NCBI GenBank assembly: GCA_029216955.1
Contig: JANAVB010004000.1
Span: 2,661,942-2,725,941 of the forward strand
Length of the DNA stretch: 64,000 nucleotides
Source: Iris pallida
Taxonomy: Eukaryota; Streptophyta; Magnoliopsida; Asparagales; Iridaceae
Direction of reading: 5' to 3'
The notes under the pieces were generated by a model, which was given only the letters and a program-made list of their open reading frames with translations, did no database searches and had not been told where the DNA came from. The position numbers and the translations under genes are program-made. Positions 24,531-36,871 of the stretch are shown here, piece after piece (position 1 is the stretch's first letter; the number at the start of each line of letters is the position of its first letter).

Positions 24531-25547
24531 TGTCATGCCCCGCTTTCGTAGGAGCGATCGTCCTCGCTAAGGCGTGATGCCGTATGAGCCTAGATTTGTG
24601 CTCGTGCAAGGCGGGTTCCATAACGGTCGATTACAGCGGCTGCGACGGGGTCGTCACACAAAAGTCCCAAGCAGAGATATTGAATATGCAACGAAAATTT
24701 AGAATAAAACACAAGTCATTGAAAAATACTCTTTATTGATATTGGAACAAAGGTTACAATGGGGCGCAAGGCCAAGACTACAATCACTCAAGCTCACTTT
24801 TCTCACATTACAAGTCACTCAGCTCTCTCTCATCTCTCAATACATATCTCGAGCCAGCAGATGCTTCGGAGAGGCGATGTCCATGCATTATGTCCCGTAT
24901 AAGTCTTGACTCAACGCGGCCGCACGCCTCGAATCGCCAAGGAACTCCGTGCCTCGGTGCATCCAAGCGAGCTCTGCACCACGAGCTTCTACCTGTGCCT
25001 GCACATGAAAACTATGTGTGTGTCAATACTCAACTGTACTGGTGGAATGAGCTCCTCGCCCACCCATTCAAAGCCGACACGTTTATTTACTTTGTGCAAC
25101 ATAATCCCTTTACGATTATCTTACTATTCTTGCCTTAGGATTAGTTTTAGGACGTAGACACTCGGCCTATTTAGTGCCTCTAGACCGTTCATCGTGCCTT
25201 GCACTAACAACGTACTCATGCCTTGCCTCTAGACCTTTCTCGTGCTTGTAATGTCAATTCACCGACTCATACTTGTCTTTCGTGCCATACTCTTGGACGT
25301 AACGACTCGATCGTTCCATGAACTTGCTCGTGCCTCAAACATCGAGGCCGTGCCTCGCAGCTTAACCTGACTTAACCAAACTCGCCTTACAGCCCTTCCA
25401 GACTTAACTCGAAACGTCTAACCCAACTTGTGGAACCGGTGTTGAGAACTCAAGCACGACGCCATATCGTATGCCAAAGCATGTGTCTTACTCATAGCTA
25501 ATCCTTGGCTCCTGAATCATGGTACAGACCGTGCACACATACCTTCT

Positions 25548-26012
25548 TAACGTGCATAGGAACGTGAGACTCCCAACCGAGGGACCGCCTCATACTTCTT
25601 AACGTACATAGGAATGTGAGACTCCCAACCGAAGGACTGCCTCATACTGCCTCATACTTCGTAATGTGCATAGGAACGTGAGACTCCCAATCGAGGGACC
25701 ATCTCATACTTCTAAACGTGCATAGGTACGTGAGACTCCCAACCGAGGGACTGCATCATACTTCTTAACGTGCATAGGAACGTGAGACTCCCAACCGAGG
25801 GACCGCCTCATACTTCATAACGTGCATAGGAACGTGAGACTCCCAACCAAGGGACCGCCTCATACTTCTTAATGTTTATTGGAACGTGAGACTCCCAACC
25901 GAGGGACCGTCTCATACTTCTTAACGTGCATAGTAACGTGAGACTCCCAACCGAAGGACCGCCTCATACTTCTTAACGTGCATAGGAACGTAAGACTCCC
26001 AACCGAGGGAAT
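25548..26012. repeat. 52-base tandem repeat, about 9 copies
   Basis: The unit starts near AACGTGCATAGGAACGTGAG and continues with CTCCCAACCGAGGGACCGCC then TCATACTTCTT. Nine near-identical copies run head to tail, with one 13-base partial duplication near 25645. Each unit contains two AACGTG words. Confidence 0.9.
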
Positions 26013-26391
26013 GACTACTGCATAGCCTTCTAACTTAACTTGAACAAAATATGTTCCTTAAGTGCCATCGACTGTGGCTAATTCTACATCATGCCAATTG
26101 TGGCTCGTGCCTTAAACCAACTTACGCTTTGTGCAACACTATCGCCCAAGTCATACTTTGTACGACGGGCCTTGAGATCGTGGGACTGAATAACTTGACA
26201 ACCCTAGTTAGAGCGGGACAATACTCAGAATGACTTAGGTCGACCGGCATAACTTTGCCTAATATTACTCAAGCCGATAATTTAACCCGTAGGATGAGCA
26301 AAGGCTATGCCAAGACTTGTATCGTGGAACCGTGCACGCTTTATCAAGCATTTATACGGGCGACGCCTATGACTTAGGCTAACTCTTCGCT
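26013..26391. other. solo LTR sequence between tandem repeat and T2
   Basis: Non-coding. The 60-residue frame at 26051-26233 has no recognised motif. Confidence 0.5.
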
Positions 26392-26396
26392 TTTAC
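26392..26396. other. left target-site duplication of T2 (TTTAC)
   Basis: TTTAC precedes TGTTACGCCCC at 26397 and is repeated at 36867-36871. Confidence 0.9.
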
Positions 26397-27082
26397 TGTT
26401 ACGCCCCAGAACCAGAATACTGGAGAGCGAGGGCGAACATAGCCAGCTACGTATATTGAAATGAAGTCCATCTCGCCATACGGTCACGGCTGTCTAGATA
26501 TGAGGGTTTACTGCAAGCCAACGGTCTCTTAAGGTCAAGCCTATTGTCTCAATCTCAAGCAAGTAATATAAGTACAAGATGTTTGACCACCAAATATACA
26601 ATAAAAGGCGTCCCAAATATTACATATCAGCTGATCATGAAGCTAGTCATACAAAATGCTAGGACTAGCAAGAGTTAAGTCATACATGATCAACCCTAGG
26701 ATTTGTTAATCATGTTTACAGCCCATTGGCAGACAGTAAGTAAAGTGCATCGAGCTAACAGGTGCTCGTCGGCTAAACGTCTCAAAAGAATAACTTTACA
26801 ATAGAGTGAGCGAAACAAAATAGAAAACCCACTCGTAGCATGGGTTCCTTCTAGTCGCCACCATCGGGCTGGAGGTTCGAAAGATCCTCGGGAGCTGCTC
26901 CAAAATCTGGCCACAAAAAACCAGCTGGGTCAAACCCCAGAAAGAGCAAGTGCCACAAAGGAGGTCACGAAATAAGAACAAAAGCCAGCACATCAGAACA
27001 TAAGAAAAGAAATAGAAGAAGGTACAAGTAAATAAAGAGTGCAACAGGACAATAAACGACTAGTGACGTGGGACCATTCCGG

Positions 27083-27150
27083 GAACCAGGTTACAACCCT
27101 TAAACCAGACAAGGACCGGGGTTGTAACCCTTCGCCTGAATAGCACTCTG
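27083..27150 (-). other. conserved stem-loop in T2 3' LTR
   Basis: GGTTACAACCC (27089-27099) and GGGTTGTAACC (27118-27128) form the same perfect inverted repeat as in T1. The outer arms are TTCAGG and CCGGAA here, in place of TTCAGAT and ATCTGAA. A second copy is in the right LTR near 34813-34852. Confidence 0.7.
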
Positions 27151-28091
27151 TCTCCACCCATTTATTGTTAGAGATAAGTAAAACAAGCATGTACAAGAGT
27201 AGCCAGGTACAGGGACTAGACAAGACTTAGACAGGGCTAGACATCATCCATTCACAAGCGGCCAAGCAATTACTACGTCTTACTGCTTTAACTAACTAGG
27301 GTTATCACAAGCCTAATTACTAACAAGATGCAATAAGAATTTCCCAGTCCCAAGCCCTACAGACCATCCAGTTATCCTTTCGCAGGTTGAGAGTATGGTT
27401 GGGTACATCGCCCCGGAGACGATATACCCTTAGGTGACTTAGAGGTGCAACACATGACAGTGCGCTGGAAATGTGCTCTACTCGTCGGCAAGCTACAAGT
27501 CCAATTAAGAGCGCCCAAATAACGAGATTGCCTGTGACTGAAAATTCTCCATGAACTATAGTTTGATCTAGTCATTAGCCTAATCCATATTCAGTATGAA
27601 TCCCTGACCGTGGGAACCAGGGAGTCACGTCCTAGACATGATGCAAGACAAGACAAGTGGATTACACAAGCAAGCAAGCAGGAACACCCACGGTGTCAAG
27701 TTGATTATACGAGTCAAGTTAGCTGTCGCAACAGCATCAAGTCAAGTTAAGTTACAAGTTACAAGTCAAGTCAAGTCAGGAGTGCGCCGCCACGGGCCAC
27801 TATCAAGTTATCAAGGTAAATCATGTCAGGGTACTTGTCAGGAGTGTGCCACGACGGGCCACTATCATATCAGGTTGGTCATGTCAGGAGTGCACCACTA
27901 CGGGTCACTGTTGTGTTATGCTAGTTCCTTGTCATACCTTGCCATGTACAATAGTCATTCCAAAAATATTAAGTAAAATCAAGTTCATGACAAAAGGCGT
28001 AAGGATATAAAATGGGCGTAAAATATATAATAAAATATCAATATACAGGGCTAAAGAAGAGCCAAGCTTAAGGAAAATAAAACCAAATCTC

Positions 28092-28478
28092 TATGGTTGG
28101 ACAGATTGCGCAAGGGGTCCAGGGGGTTGGAATGCGCAGGGTGTCAGCTGCGCAGGTGCCAAGTGCGCAGGGGCACAGGACGCAAGGGCAGATGGCGCAG
28201 GGGCCAAGTGCGCATGAACAGACTGCGCAGGAGTGAACTGTGCAGGGGTGGATTGCGCATGAGCAGACTGCGTAGGAGTGAACTGCGCAGGGGTGGATTG
28301 CGCATGAGCAGACTGCGCAGGAGTGAACTGCGCAGGGTGAAGTGCGCAGGAATGGTTGGCGCATGGGGCTGAGCGCAGTTCACCATAGGGCAAGCTGCGC
28401 GGTCGGCACTGCGCTAAAGAGCGCTGGCCGAGAGGGGCTGCGCAGTCCAGCACTGCGCTAAAGAGCGCAGGATGCAGG
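28092..28478 (-). repeat. TGCGCA motif array in T2 3' LTR
   Basis: About 25 GCGCA or GCGCT words, most as the palindrome TGCGCA or CTGCGCAGG, in under 400 bases with about 15-base spacing. Part forms a higher-order repeat of GGATTGCGCATGAGCAGA with CTGCGCAGGAGTGAA. The frames at 28068-28453 that read this region as Cys/Ala/His-rich peptides are shadows. Confidence 0.9.
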
Positions 28479-29150
28479 CTGCTACTCTAGGCCGAGAAGA
28501 ACACCAAGAACACCAAGAATTCAAATTTTCATATCTTTGTCAAATCAAAGCCAAATCTAGATTTTCAAAGTTCTAACTTGAGTAAAATTGAATTCTCTTC
28601 CACATGGAAGCATCAAAACCCACAAAAATCCAACCCAAATAGATCAAAACCATGTAAATCCAAAAATAGTTAAAGCCTAGATCTAGAACAATGGAGACTC
28701 CAAATCACAAAATGTCAAGCACTAATGTTGATCACCATGGCCTAATCTAGCTAATGAACAAATAAAATGTGGTTCTCATATGGTAGCAAGGTGCACTTGC
28801 CTATGGGTGTTGGTGAGTTGTGTAGAGGAAGGAAGAAGAAGGAGATGGAGAAGTTAATGGAAATAAAAAGAAGAGAGAAAAGTTAGGTGGGATTTAATGG
28901 TGGAGGTTGTGTTGTGTTGAGGGTGGAGCATAGGCTAAGGTGTTCCAATGCATTTAAACCAAACCAAACCAAATCAAACCAATTCTCCTCCACAAAATAA
29001 AGCCAAGTCATGTAAAACCCAATTACGAGAACCAAAATCTGCAAGTCGAGCCAAAATACAATTACAGGCCAGAATCTGAGAAAATAAAATACAGGTCCAA
29101 GATATATGCAGGCTTGATCAAAATACGTATTCCGAGATATGGGTGTTACA

Positions 29151-29164
29151 ACTCTACCCACCTT
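29151..29164 (-). other. polypurine tract of T2
   Basis: On the minus strand AAGGTGGGTAGAGT abuts the LTR start TGTAACACCC. It is identical in its core to the T1 PPT. Confidence 0.8.
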
Positions 29165-29308
29165 AAAAGAATTCCGTCCTCGGAATTTAATCAAGGGGCT
29201 AGAGAGACAAGGACAAGTTATACTATTCATATGCAAGCTATACTAAGCAGTCAATCAAACAATCACACATGCAAGCAAGGACGGAAGGCATAAGGAAGAT
29301 ATTATACC

Positions 29309-32300
29309 TTATGAGTCAAACAGGTAGGGATATCGCGATCGGATGTCGTCCTCACGCTCCCACGTTGACTCACCGAGAGAGTGATGACCCCAAGCAACAC
29401 GGACTAAGTTAATAGTCTTGTTCTTGAGTATCTTCTCTCTCCGGTTCAATATAGACACGGGCCTCTCCTCATACGAAAGGTTGGTACCAACAACCAGTTC
29501 CGAATGGTCTAGGATATGGCTCGGGTCCGGGACGTATCGTCGTAATTGGGACACATGGAATATGTTATGCACCTCACTTAACGACGGCAGAAGAGCAAGA
29601 CGATAGGATACATCTCCTACTCGCTCCAGGATATCGAACGGACCTATATACCTTGGACTAAGCTTTCCCCGTACGCCAAAATGAATGACGTCGCGGTTAA
29701 GCGAGATCCTAAGGAATACATGGTCGCCGATAGCAAACTCTAGGGGACGTCGATGAGCATCGGCCCAATGTCGCTGGCGATCTTGGGCAACTCGAAGACG
29801 ATCTCTGATCCTTCTGACCACTTCAACTGTCTGGGCAATCATCTCTGGACCAAGCATCTACCTTTCTCCGACATCATCCCATGCTAGCGGGGATCTGCAC
29901 TTCCTACCATACAGAGCCTCGAATGGAGCCATCTGGATACTGGCCTGGAAACTATTATTGTACGAGAATTCCACAAGATGTAGGTGATCTTCCCACGAAC
30001 CATCGAAGTCAAGGGTGCAAGACCTCAACATGTCTTCAAGAGTCTGGATAGTGCACTCTGACTGGCCATCTGTCTGCGGATGATATGCCAAACTGAACTG
30101 GAGACGAGTTCCCAAACTCTCTTGCAAGCTACGCCAAAAGTGCGATGTAAACCTTGAATCTCGGTCCGAGGTGATACTGACGGGCACACCGTAAAGCCTG
30201 ACAATTTGCCTGAGGTACATCTCAGCCAACTGAGCCGTAGACTGACCAACTCTAAATGGAAGAAAGTGAGCCACCTTCGTGAGCCGGTCGACTATAACCC
30301 AAATAGCATCTCGACCAGCTGGGGATCTAGGCAATCCAGTCACAAAATCCATGGTCACATGCTCCCACTTCTATTCTGGAATCGGCAAGGGCTGAAGAAG
30401 TCCAGCGGGCCTCTAATGTTCAGCTTTAACCTGCTGGCAAACCAAACACCGAGAGACAAACCGGGCTATCTCCCTCTTCATGCCATTCCACCAGAAGTGC
30501 GGACGGATATCACGGTACATCTTCGTACCACCAGGATGAATAGAATACTGCGAGCTGTGAGCTTCTACCATGACTTCCAGTCTGATATCTCTACTAGGTA
30601 CACAAAGACGAGAGCCGTGTCGAAGCGTACCATCTTCATGGATACACAACTCTGGCCTTCTTCCTGTCTCACACTCTACTCTGAGCCGCTGAAGCTTGGA
30701 ATCTGTAGACTACGCCATCCAGATCCTCTCAACTATGCTGGACTGAACTTGTAGGCTGGCCATCAACGCCACACTGGTTGGAAGTACCACTTCAATTCCC
30801 ATCTTCTGAAAATCTGCCAATAACTCTGGTTGTGCCGTTAGGAAATAAACTCCGGCTCTCCGGCTCAACGCATCTGCTACAACGTTGGCCTTCCCTGGGT
30901 GATACTGCAAATCTACATCGTAGTCCACCAATAGCTCGAGCCATCTTCTCTGTCGCATATTAAGATCCTTCTGGGTGAAAACATACTTTAGGCTCTTGTG
31001 ATCAGTAAATATCTCCACTCTATCTCCGTACAAGTAGTGCCTCCACAACTTAAGTGCAAACACTACTGCTGCTAGCTCCAAGTCGTGGGTCGAATAACTC
31101 TTTTCATGGTCACGAAGTTGGCGTGATACATAAGATATTACCTTCCCATGCTGCATCAAGACACACCCCAATCCTCTGCCTGAAGTGTCACAATAAACTG
31201 TGAATCCTCTGGTCCCATCTGGAAGTGTGAGGATGGGAGCTGTTATCAAACCTCCCTTCAACTTCTCAAATGATTCCTGGCACTCTGCTGTCCAAGCAAA
31301 CTGCACATTCTTACGAGTCAAGTGGGTCATCGGTGCTGAAATCCTTACAAAATCTGAAATGAATCGCCGGTAGTAGCCAACCAATCCAAGGAAGCTGCGA
31401 ACTTCTGCCACTGAACTAGGTGCTGGCCAAGTCTCGATAGCCACAATTTTCTGGGGATCCACTTCCACTCCTCCTTGAGTAATGATGTGACCCAAGTACG
31501 AAATACGATCGAGCCAGAACTCGCATTTACTGAACTTGGCGTACAACTGGTGCTCCCTAAGCGTCTGAAGGACGATTCTGAGATGCTGCTCATGCTCTAC
31601 TTCGCTCTTGCTGTAGACCAGGATATTATCTAGGAACACGATCACGAACTGATCCAGGTAAGGCATGAAAATACGATTCATGAGGTCCATGAATACAGCT
31701 GGCACATTGGTTGCTCCAAAGGGCATAACAAGGAACTCCCAATGCCCATATCTCGATCTAAATGCTGTCTTCGGGATGTCCTGCTCTCTGACTTTGATCT
31801 GGTGGTATCCTGACCGCAAGACCATCTTCGAGAACACTGAAGCCCCTTTGAGTTGATCAAACAAGTCATCTATCCTCGGGAGAGGGTATCTGTTCTTGAT
31901 TGTCACTGAGTTCAAGGTACGATAATCTACACATAGCCTGGACGTACCATCCTTCTTTTTCACAAGAAGCATCGGGGCTCCCCAAGGTGATCCACTTGCA
32001 CGAATGAATCCTTTGGTCCTGAGTTCTTCAATCATCTTGTACAAAATCTCCAACTCTGAAGGCGCCATTCTGTAGACTCTCTCTGATACTGGTACTGTTT
32101 CGGGGATCAAGTCTATAGTGAACTCGATCTCCCGCTCTGGCGGCATCCCTGGAAGTTCCTCTGGAAAGACATCTGGGAACTCTTCAACTATCCTAGGCAA
32201 CTGTACTGCTGCTACTGCCATCCGCAATACTGGAGAAGATGGCTCCACCGTGCCTCTGGAAAACGAAAACTCTGGCTCTCCTGGAATGCTGAAAACAACT

Positions 32301-33877
32301 CTGCCAACATGACAGTCTATCCTAGCATACTGGTTCCTCAACCAATCCATGCCTAGGACTACATCATAGTCTGCCATAGGGAATTCTATAAATCTAGCGG
32401 GGAACTCTCTACCGTTAACTACGATCCGATACGAGGAAAATACTCGATCTACCCCCACAAGACCATTACCAGTAAGTATATTGAGCCTCACTGATAATGA
32501 CTCGGGCTCCAATCCTATCCGTGTCGTGAATCGTGCAGACATGAATGAATACGATGCACCAGAATCAAATAATACTGAAGCTGGAAAGGAGTTGACGAGA
32601 ATAGTACCTGCCACTACCTCACCTGGTGCAACTTTTTCTTCCATAGCCATCATCATGGCCTGACCTCTAGCTGCGGGTCCCCTCAGCTGGAAACCTCTCT
32701 GCCTGTTCTGCACTGGAGCCTGGGCATACTGCTGCTGGAATACCTGGGCCTGAGGCAATAATGGCTTTGGGTACTGCTGCTGCTGCATGGGTGCTGGTCC
32801 CCTAACCGATGGACTGGTTAGGTTGGAAGAGGAAGAACTACCCCTATTCGGGCAGGCTCCTATCTTGTGATCCGCCGCTCCACAAGCCAGGCACAATCCT
32901 TGCGCCCTACGATAATCTGCCACTACATGGCCTAGCTTCCCGTAATGTGAACATCCCATTGCGGAAGTCTGCTTCTGCTTCTGCTGCTGCGGGTACGTCG
33001 GGGTCGAATGCTGAACCGACGTTACTGAGGCCGCCCGCCTCGGAGTTCCAATGGTCAAACTTCTAGCTGCTGGGGCTGGAGCTGATGATTGGTACATCTG
33101 ACTGTGGGACCGCTTTCTGCCTCCGGTCCTATCCACGATCCGCTGGGAGGTGTACTCATGCCTCCTAGCTGCCCTCAATACCGCATCGAACGTCTGGTGC
33201 TCGAACGGCTCAACCGCCAATAAGATCTCTAAATGCAGTCCCTGCTGGAACCGCTGGGCCCTATCAAACTCGGTCGCCACCAAGGTGGGGGCAAACCTAC
33301 TGAGCCTAGAAAACTCAGATGCATAACTGTCGACTGTTCTGCCTTCTTGCTTCAAGTTGGTAAATCTCGTCTGTAGGTCGTACCGAGCTACAGCATCAAA
33401 ATACTTCGTCTGAAATCTCTCTCTGAACACTGCCCAAGCAATGGGTGCCACTAATCCCATGGCTTGTGCTGTCCACCAACTGCGAGCTAAGTCCAACAAC
33501 TACAGGCGTACCACCGCCACCTTCTCATTCTCAGGTGTTCTAGCTGCTTCCAGAACCACCTCGGTATCCTGAAGCCAAGCGTCCGCGGCAATCGCATCTA
33601 CACTGCCATCAAAGAAAGGAGGGTTCAAGCGCTTGAAGCTGTTGGCCGCGCTGTTCCCTGGATGACCGCCTCTGGTCAAAGCATCTGCCACAGTCTGGTG
33701 CAAGGCGTCTCCTCGACGATCCTGGAAAGCTATCAAGGTCCTGATGAGACCTACCAAGGTGCCATCATCCGGCTCGACTGGCTGAACGGGCTGAACTGGG
33801 GGTTCTCCTCCAGTAGGTATCACTCTGGAGGCGACTCCGGAATGCTGGGCTTGATCTCCAGGTTGCTGCTGGTCCAC
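29309..33877 (-). pseudogene. gag-pol: T2 gag-pol: one unshifted frame with five TAG stops
   Basis: A single 1523-codon frame. Approximate residues: gag capsid 90-280, zinc knuckles 305-340 (the first reads CSHYGKLGH with one Cys lost, the second [14 protein letters not shown] is intact), protease with LFDSGAS near 436, RT 560-850, RNase H 850-1000, integrase zinc finger near 1115-1150 and DDE core 1175-1290, chromodomain 1465-1515, and a TGA end. TAG stops lie at 33500, 30710, 30413, 30371 and 29858 (first base of each triplet, plus coordinates). Four replace CAG codons and one a TGG codon, judged against T1 or T3. There is no frameshift. The RT has lost two catalytic aspartates: motif A reads [11 protein letters not shown] (D to V, 31820-31822) and motif C reads FLDNILVYS (D to N, 31625-31627). 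Normal products would be capsid, protease, RT/RNase H and a chromodomain-targeted integrase. The start is uncertain, as the conserved frame begins at GTG. Confidence 0.92.
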
Positions 33878-34092
33878 ATGAAGTGCTCCACCTTGCTGAT
33901 CAGCGGGGTCAGGTACAGTGCCGCTGAAGAAGACGACACAGGAAAAACAATAAGGAAGGACCAGGACAGATCAACGATACAAGCATGTGATCAAGTCAAG
34001 ATTCTCAGGGATTCAGAGGATGTGAACGGAGATCAAGGACGAATAATGATTGAGACATCTATCGGTAAACCCTCACATTTCTTGATTGACAA

Positions 34093-34110
34093 GACCTGCA
34101 TGGGCTACCA
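34093..34110 (-). other. primer-binding site of T2 (tRNA-Ile type)
   Basis: On the minus strand TGGTAGCCCATGCAGGTC lies 9 bases from the 5' LTR end, with one mismatch to the 18-base tRNA-Ile complement. Confidence 0.75.
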
Positions 34111-34119
34111 CTTAAACCA

Positions 34120-36866
34120 TGTCACGCCCCAGAACCAGAATACTGGAGAGAGCGGGGGCGAACATAGCCAGCTACGTATATTGAAATGAAGTCCATCTCG
34201 CCATACGGTCACGGCTGTCTAGATATGAGGGTTTACTGCAAGCCAACGGTCTCTTAAGGTCAAGCCTATTGTCTCAATCTCAAGCAAGTAATATAAGTAC
34301 AAGATGTTTGACCACCAAATATACAATAAAAGGCATCCCAAATATTACATATCAGCTGATCATGAAGCTAGTCGTACAAAATGCTAGGACTAGCAAGAGT
34401 TAAGTCATACATGATCAACCCTAGGATTTGTTAATCATGTTTACAGCCCGTAGGCAGACAGTAAGTAAAGTGCATCGAGCTAACAGGTGCTCGTCGGCTA
34501 AACGCCTCAAAACAATAACTTTACAATAGAGTGAGCGAAACAAAATAGAAAACCCACTCGTAGCCCGGGTTCTTTCTAGTCGCCACCATCGGGCTAGAGG
34601 TTCGGAAGATCCTCGGGAGCTGCTCCGAAATTTGGCCACAAAAAACCAGCTGGGTCAAACCCCAGAAGAGCAAGTGCCACAAAGGAGGCCACGAAATAAG
34701 AACAAAAGCCAGCATATCAGAACATAAGAAAAGAAATGGAAAAAGGTACAAGTAAATAAAGAGTACAATAGGACAATAAACGACTAGTGACGTGGGACCA
34801 TTCCGGGAACCAGGTTACAACCCTTAAACCAGACAAGGACCGGGGTTGTAACCCTTCGCCTGAATAGCACTCTGTCTCCACCCATTTATTGTTAGAGATA
34901 AGTAAAACAAGCATGTACAAGAGTAGCCAGGTACAGGGACTAGACAAGACTTAGACAGGGCTAGACATCATCCATTCACAAGCGGCCAAGCAATTACTAC
35001 GGCTTACTGCTTTAACTAACTAGGGTTATCACAAGCCTAATTACTAACAAGATGCAATGAGAATTTCCCAGTCCCAAGCCCTGCAGACCATCCAGTTATC
35101 CTTCCACGGGTTGAGAGTATGGTTGGGTACATCGCCCCGGAGACGATATACCCTTAGGTGACTTAGAGGTGCAATACATGACAGTGCGCTGGAAATGTGC
35201 TCTACTCGTCGGCAAGCTACAAGTCCAATTAAGAGCACCCAGATAACGAGATTGCCTGTGACTGGAAATTCTCCATGAACTATAGTTTGATCTAGTCATT
35301 AGCCTAATCCATATTCAGTATGAATCCTTGACCGTGGGAACCAGGGAGTCACGTCCTGGACATGATGCAAGACAAGACAAGTGGATTGCACAAGCAAGCA
35401 AGAAGGAACACCCACGGTGTCAAGTTGATTATACGAGTCAAGTTAGCTGTCGCAACAGCATCAAGTCAAGTCAAGTTACAAGTTACAAGTGAAGTCAAGT
35501 CAGGAGTGCGCCGCCACGGGCCACTATCAAGTTATCAAGATAAATCATGTCAGGGTACTTGTCAGGAGTGTACCACGACGGGCCACTATCATGTCAGGTT
35601 GGTCATGTCAGGAGTGCACCACTACGGGTCACTGTCGTGTTATGCTAGTTCCTTGTCATACCATGCCATGTACAATAGTCATTCCAAACATATTAAGTAA
35701 AATCAAGTTCATGACAAAAGGCATAAGGATATAAAATGGGCGTAAAATATCTAATAAAATATCAATATACAGGGCTAAAGAAGAGCCAAGCTTAAGAAAA
35801 ATAAAACCAAATCTCTATGGTTGGACAGATTGCGTAAGGGGTCCAGGGGGTTGGAATGTACAGGGTGTCAGCTGCGCAGGGTGCCAAGTGCGCAGGGGCA
35901 CAGGGCGCAAGGGCAGATGGCGTAGGGGCCAAGTGCGCATGAACAGACTGCGCATGAGTGAACTGTGCAGGGGTAGATTGCGCATGAGCAGACTGCGTAG
36001 GAGTGAACTGCGCAGGGGTGGATTACGCATGAGCAGACTGCGCAGGAGTGAACTGCGCAGGGTGAAGTGCGCAGGAATGGTTGGCGCATGGGGCTGAGCG
36101 CAGTTCACCATAGGGCAAGTTGCGCGGTCGGCACTGCGCTAAAGAGCGCTGGCCGAGAGGGGCTACGCAGTCCAGCACTGCGCTAAAGAGCGCAGGATGC
36201 AGGCTGCTACTCTAGGCCGAGAAGAACACCAAGAATTCAAATTTTCATATCTTCGTCAAATCAAAGCCAAATCTAGATTTTCAAAGTTCTAACTTGAGTA
36301 AAATTGAATTCTCTTCCACATGGAAGCATGAAAACCCACAAAAATCTAACCAAAATAGATCAAAACTATGTAAATCCGAAAATAGTTAAGGCCTAGATCT
36401 AGAACAATGGAGACTCCAAATCACAAAATATCAAGCACTAATGTTGATCACCATGGCCTAATCTAGCTAATGAACAAATAAAATATGTTTTTCATGTGGT
36501 GGCAAGGTGCACTTGCCTATGGGTGTTGGTGAGTTGTGTAGAGGAAGGAAGAAGAAGGAGATGGAGAAGTTAATGGAAATAAAGAGAAAAGAGAAAAGTT
36601 AGGTAGGATTTAATGGTGGAGGTTGTGTTGTGTTGAGGGTGGAGCATAGGCTAAGGTGTTCCAATGCATTTAAACCAAACCAAACCAAATCAAACCAATT
36701 CTCCTCCACAAAATAAAACCAAGTCATGTAAAACCCAATTATGAGAACCGAAATCTGCAAGTCGAGCCAAAATACAATTACAGGCCAGAATCTGAGAAAA
36801 TAAAATACAGGTCCAAGATACATGCAGGCTTGATCAAAATACGTATTTCGAGATATGGGTGTTACA
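34120..36866 (-). repeat. 5' LTR of T2
   Basis: Its sequence is near-identical to 26397-29150. The right end GGGTGTTACA is followed by the TTTAC duplication at 36867-36871. Confidence 0.92.
35826..36206 (-). repeat. TGCGCA motif array in T2 5' LTR
   Basis: Aligned with the array at 28092-28478. Differences are mostly single changes that destroy a GCGCA word (GCGTA, ACGCA, GTACA), consistent with decay at CG sites since insertion. Confidence 0.9.
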
Positions 36867-36871
36867 TTTAC

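Larger units (their letters stand above)
26397..29150 (-). repeat. 3' LTR of T2
   Basis: On the minus strand it begins TGTAACACCCATATCTCGG and ends CTGGGGCGTAACA. It contains the TGCGCA array, three copies of a GGCCACTATCA..CATGTCAGGAGTG unit near 27775-27910, and the stem-loop at 27089-27128. Confidence 0.92.
26397..36866 (-). mobile_element. T2: full-length Del/Tekay chromovirus, minus strand, youngest copy
   Basis: Complete 10.5-kb element: LTRs 26397-29150 and 34120-36866, PBS 34093-34110, PPT 29151-29164, TSD TTTAC. By eye the first 145 bases of the two LTRs differ at only two or three sites, so it is clearly younger than T1 and LARD-N. It sits inside the solo LTR, which sits inside LARD-N. 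The gag-pol frame is unshifted but has five TAG codons and a damaged RT active site. Confidence 0.93.

Noticed and set aside
28068..28453. Cys/Ala/His repeat peptide frames that look like a metal-binding protein
   Set aside because: They are produced by the TGCGCA word array of the T2 LTR, with equal-quality frames on both strands.
28092..28478. Possible CRISPR-like array (regular short repeats)
   Set aside because: The repeats are 6-8 bases, spacers are short and not unique-length, there is no cas gene, and the context is a plant LTR.
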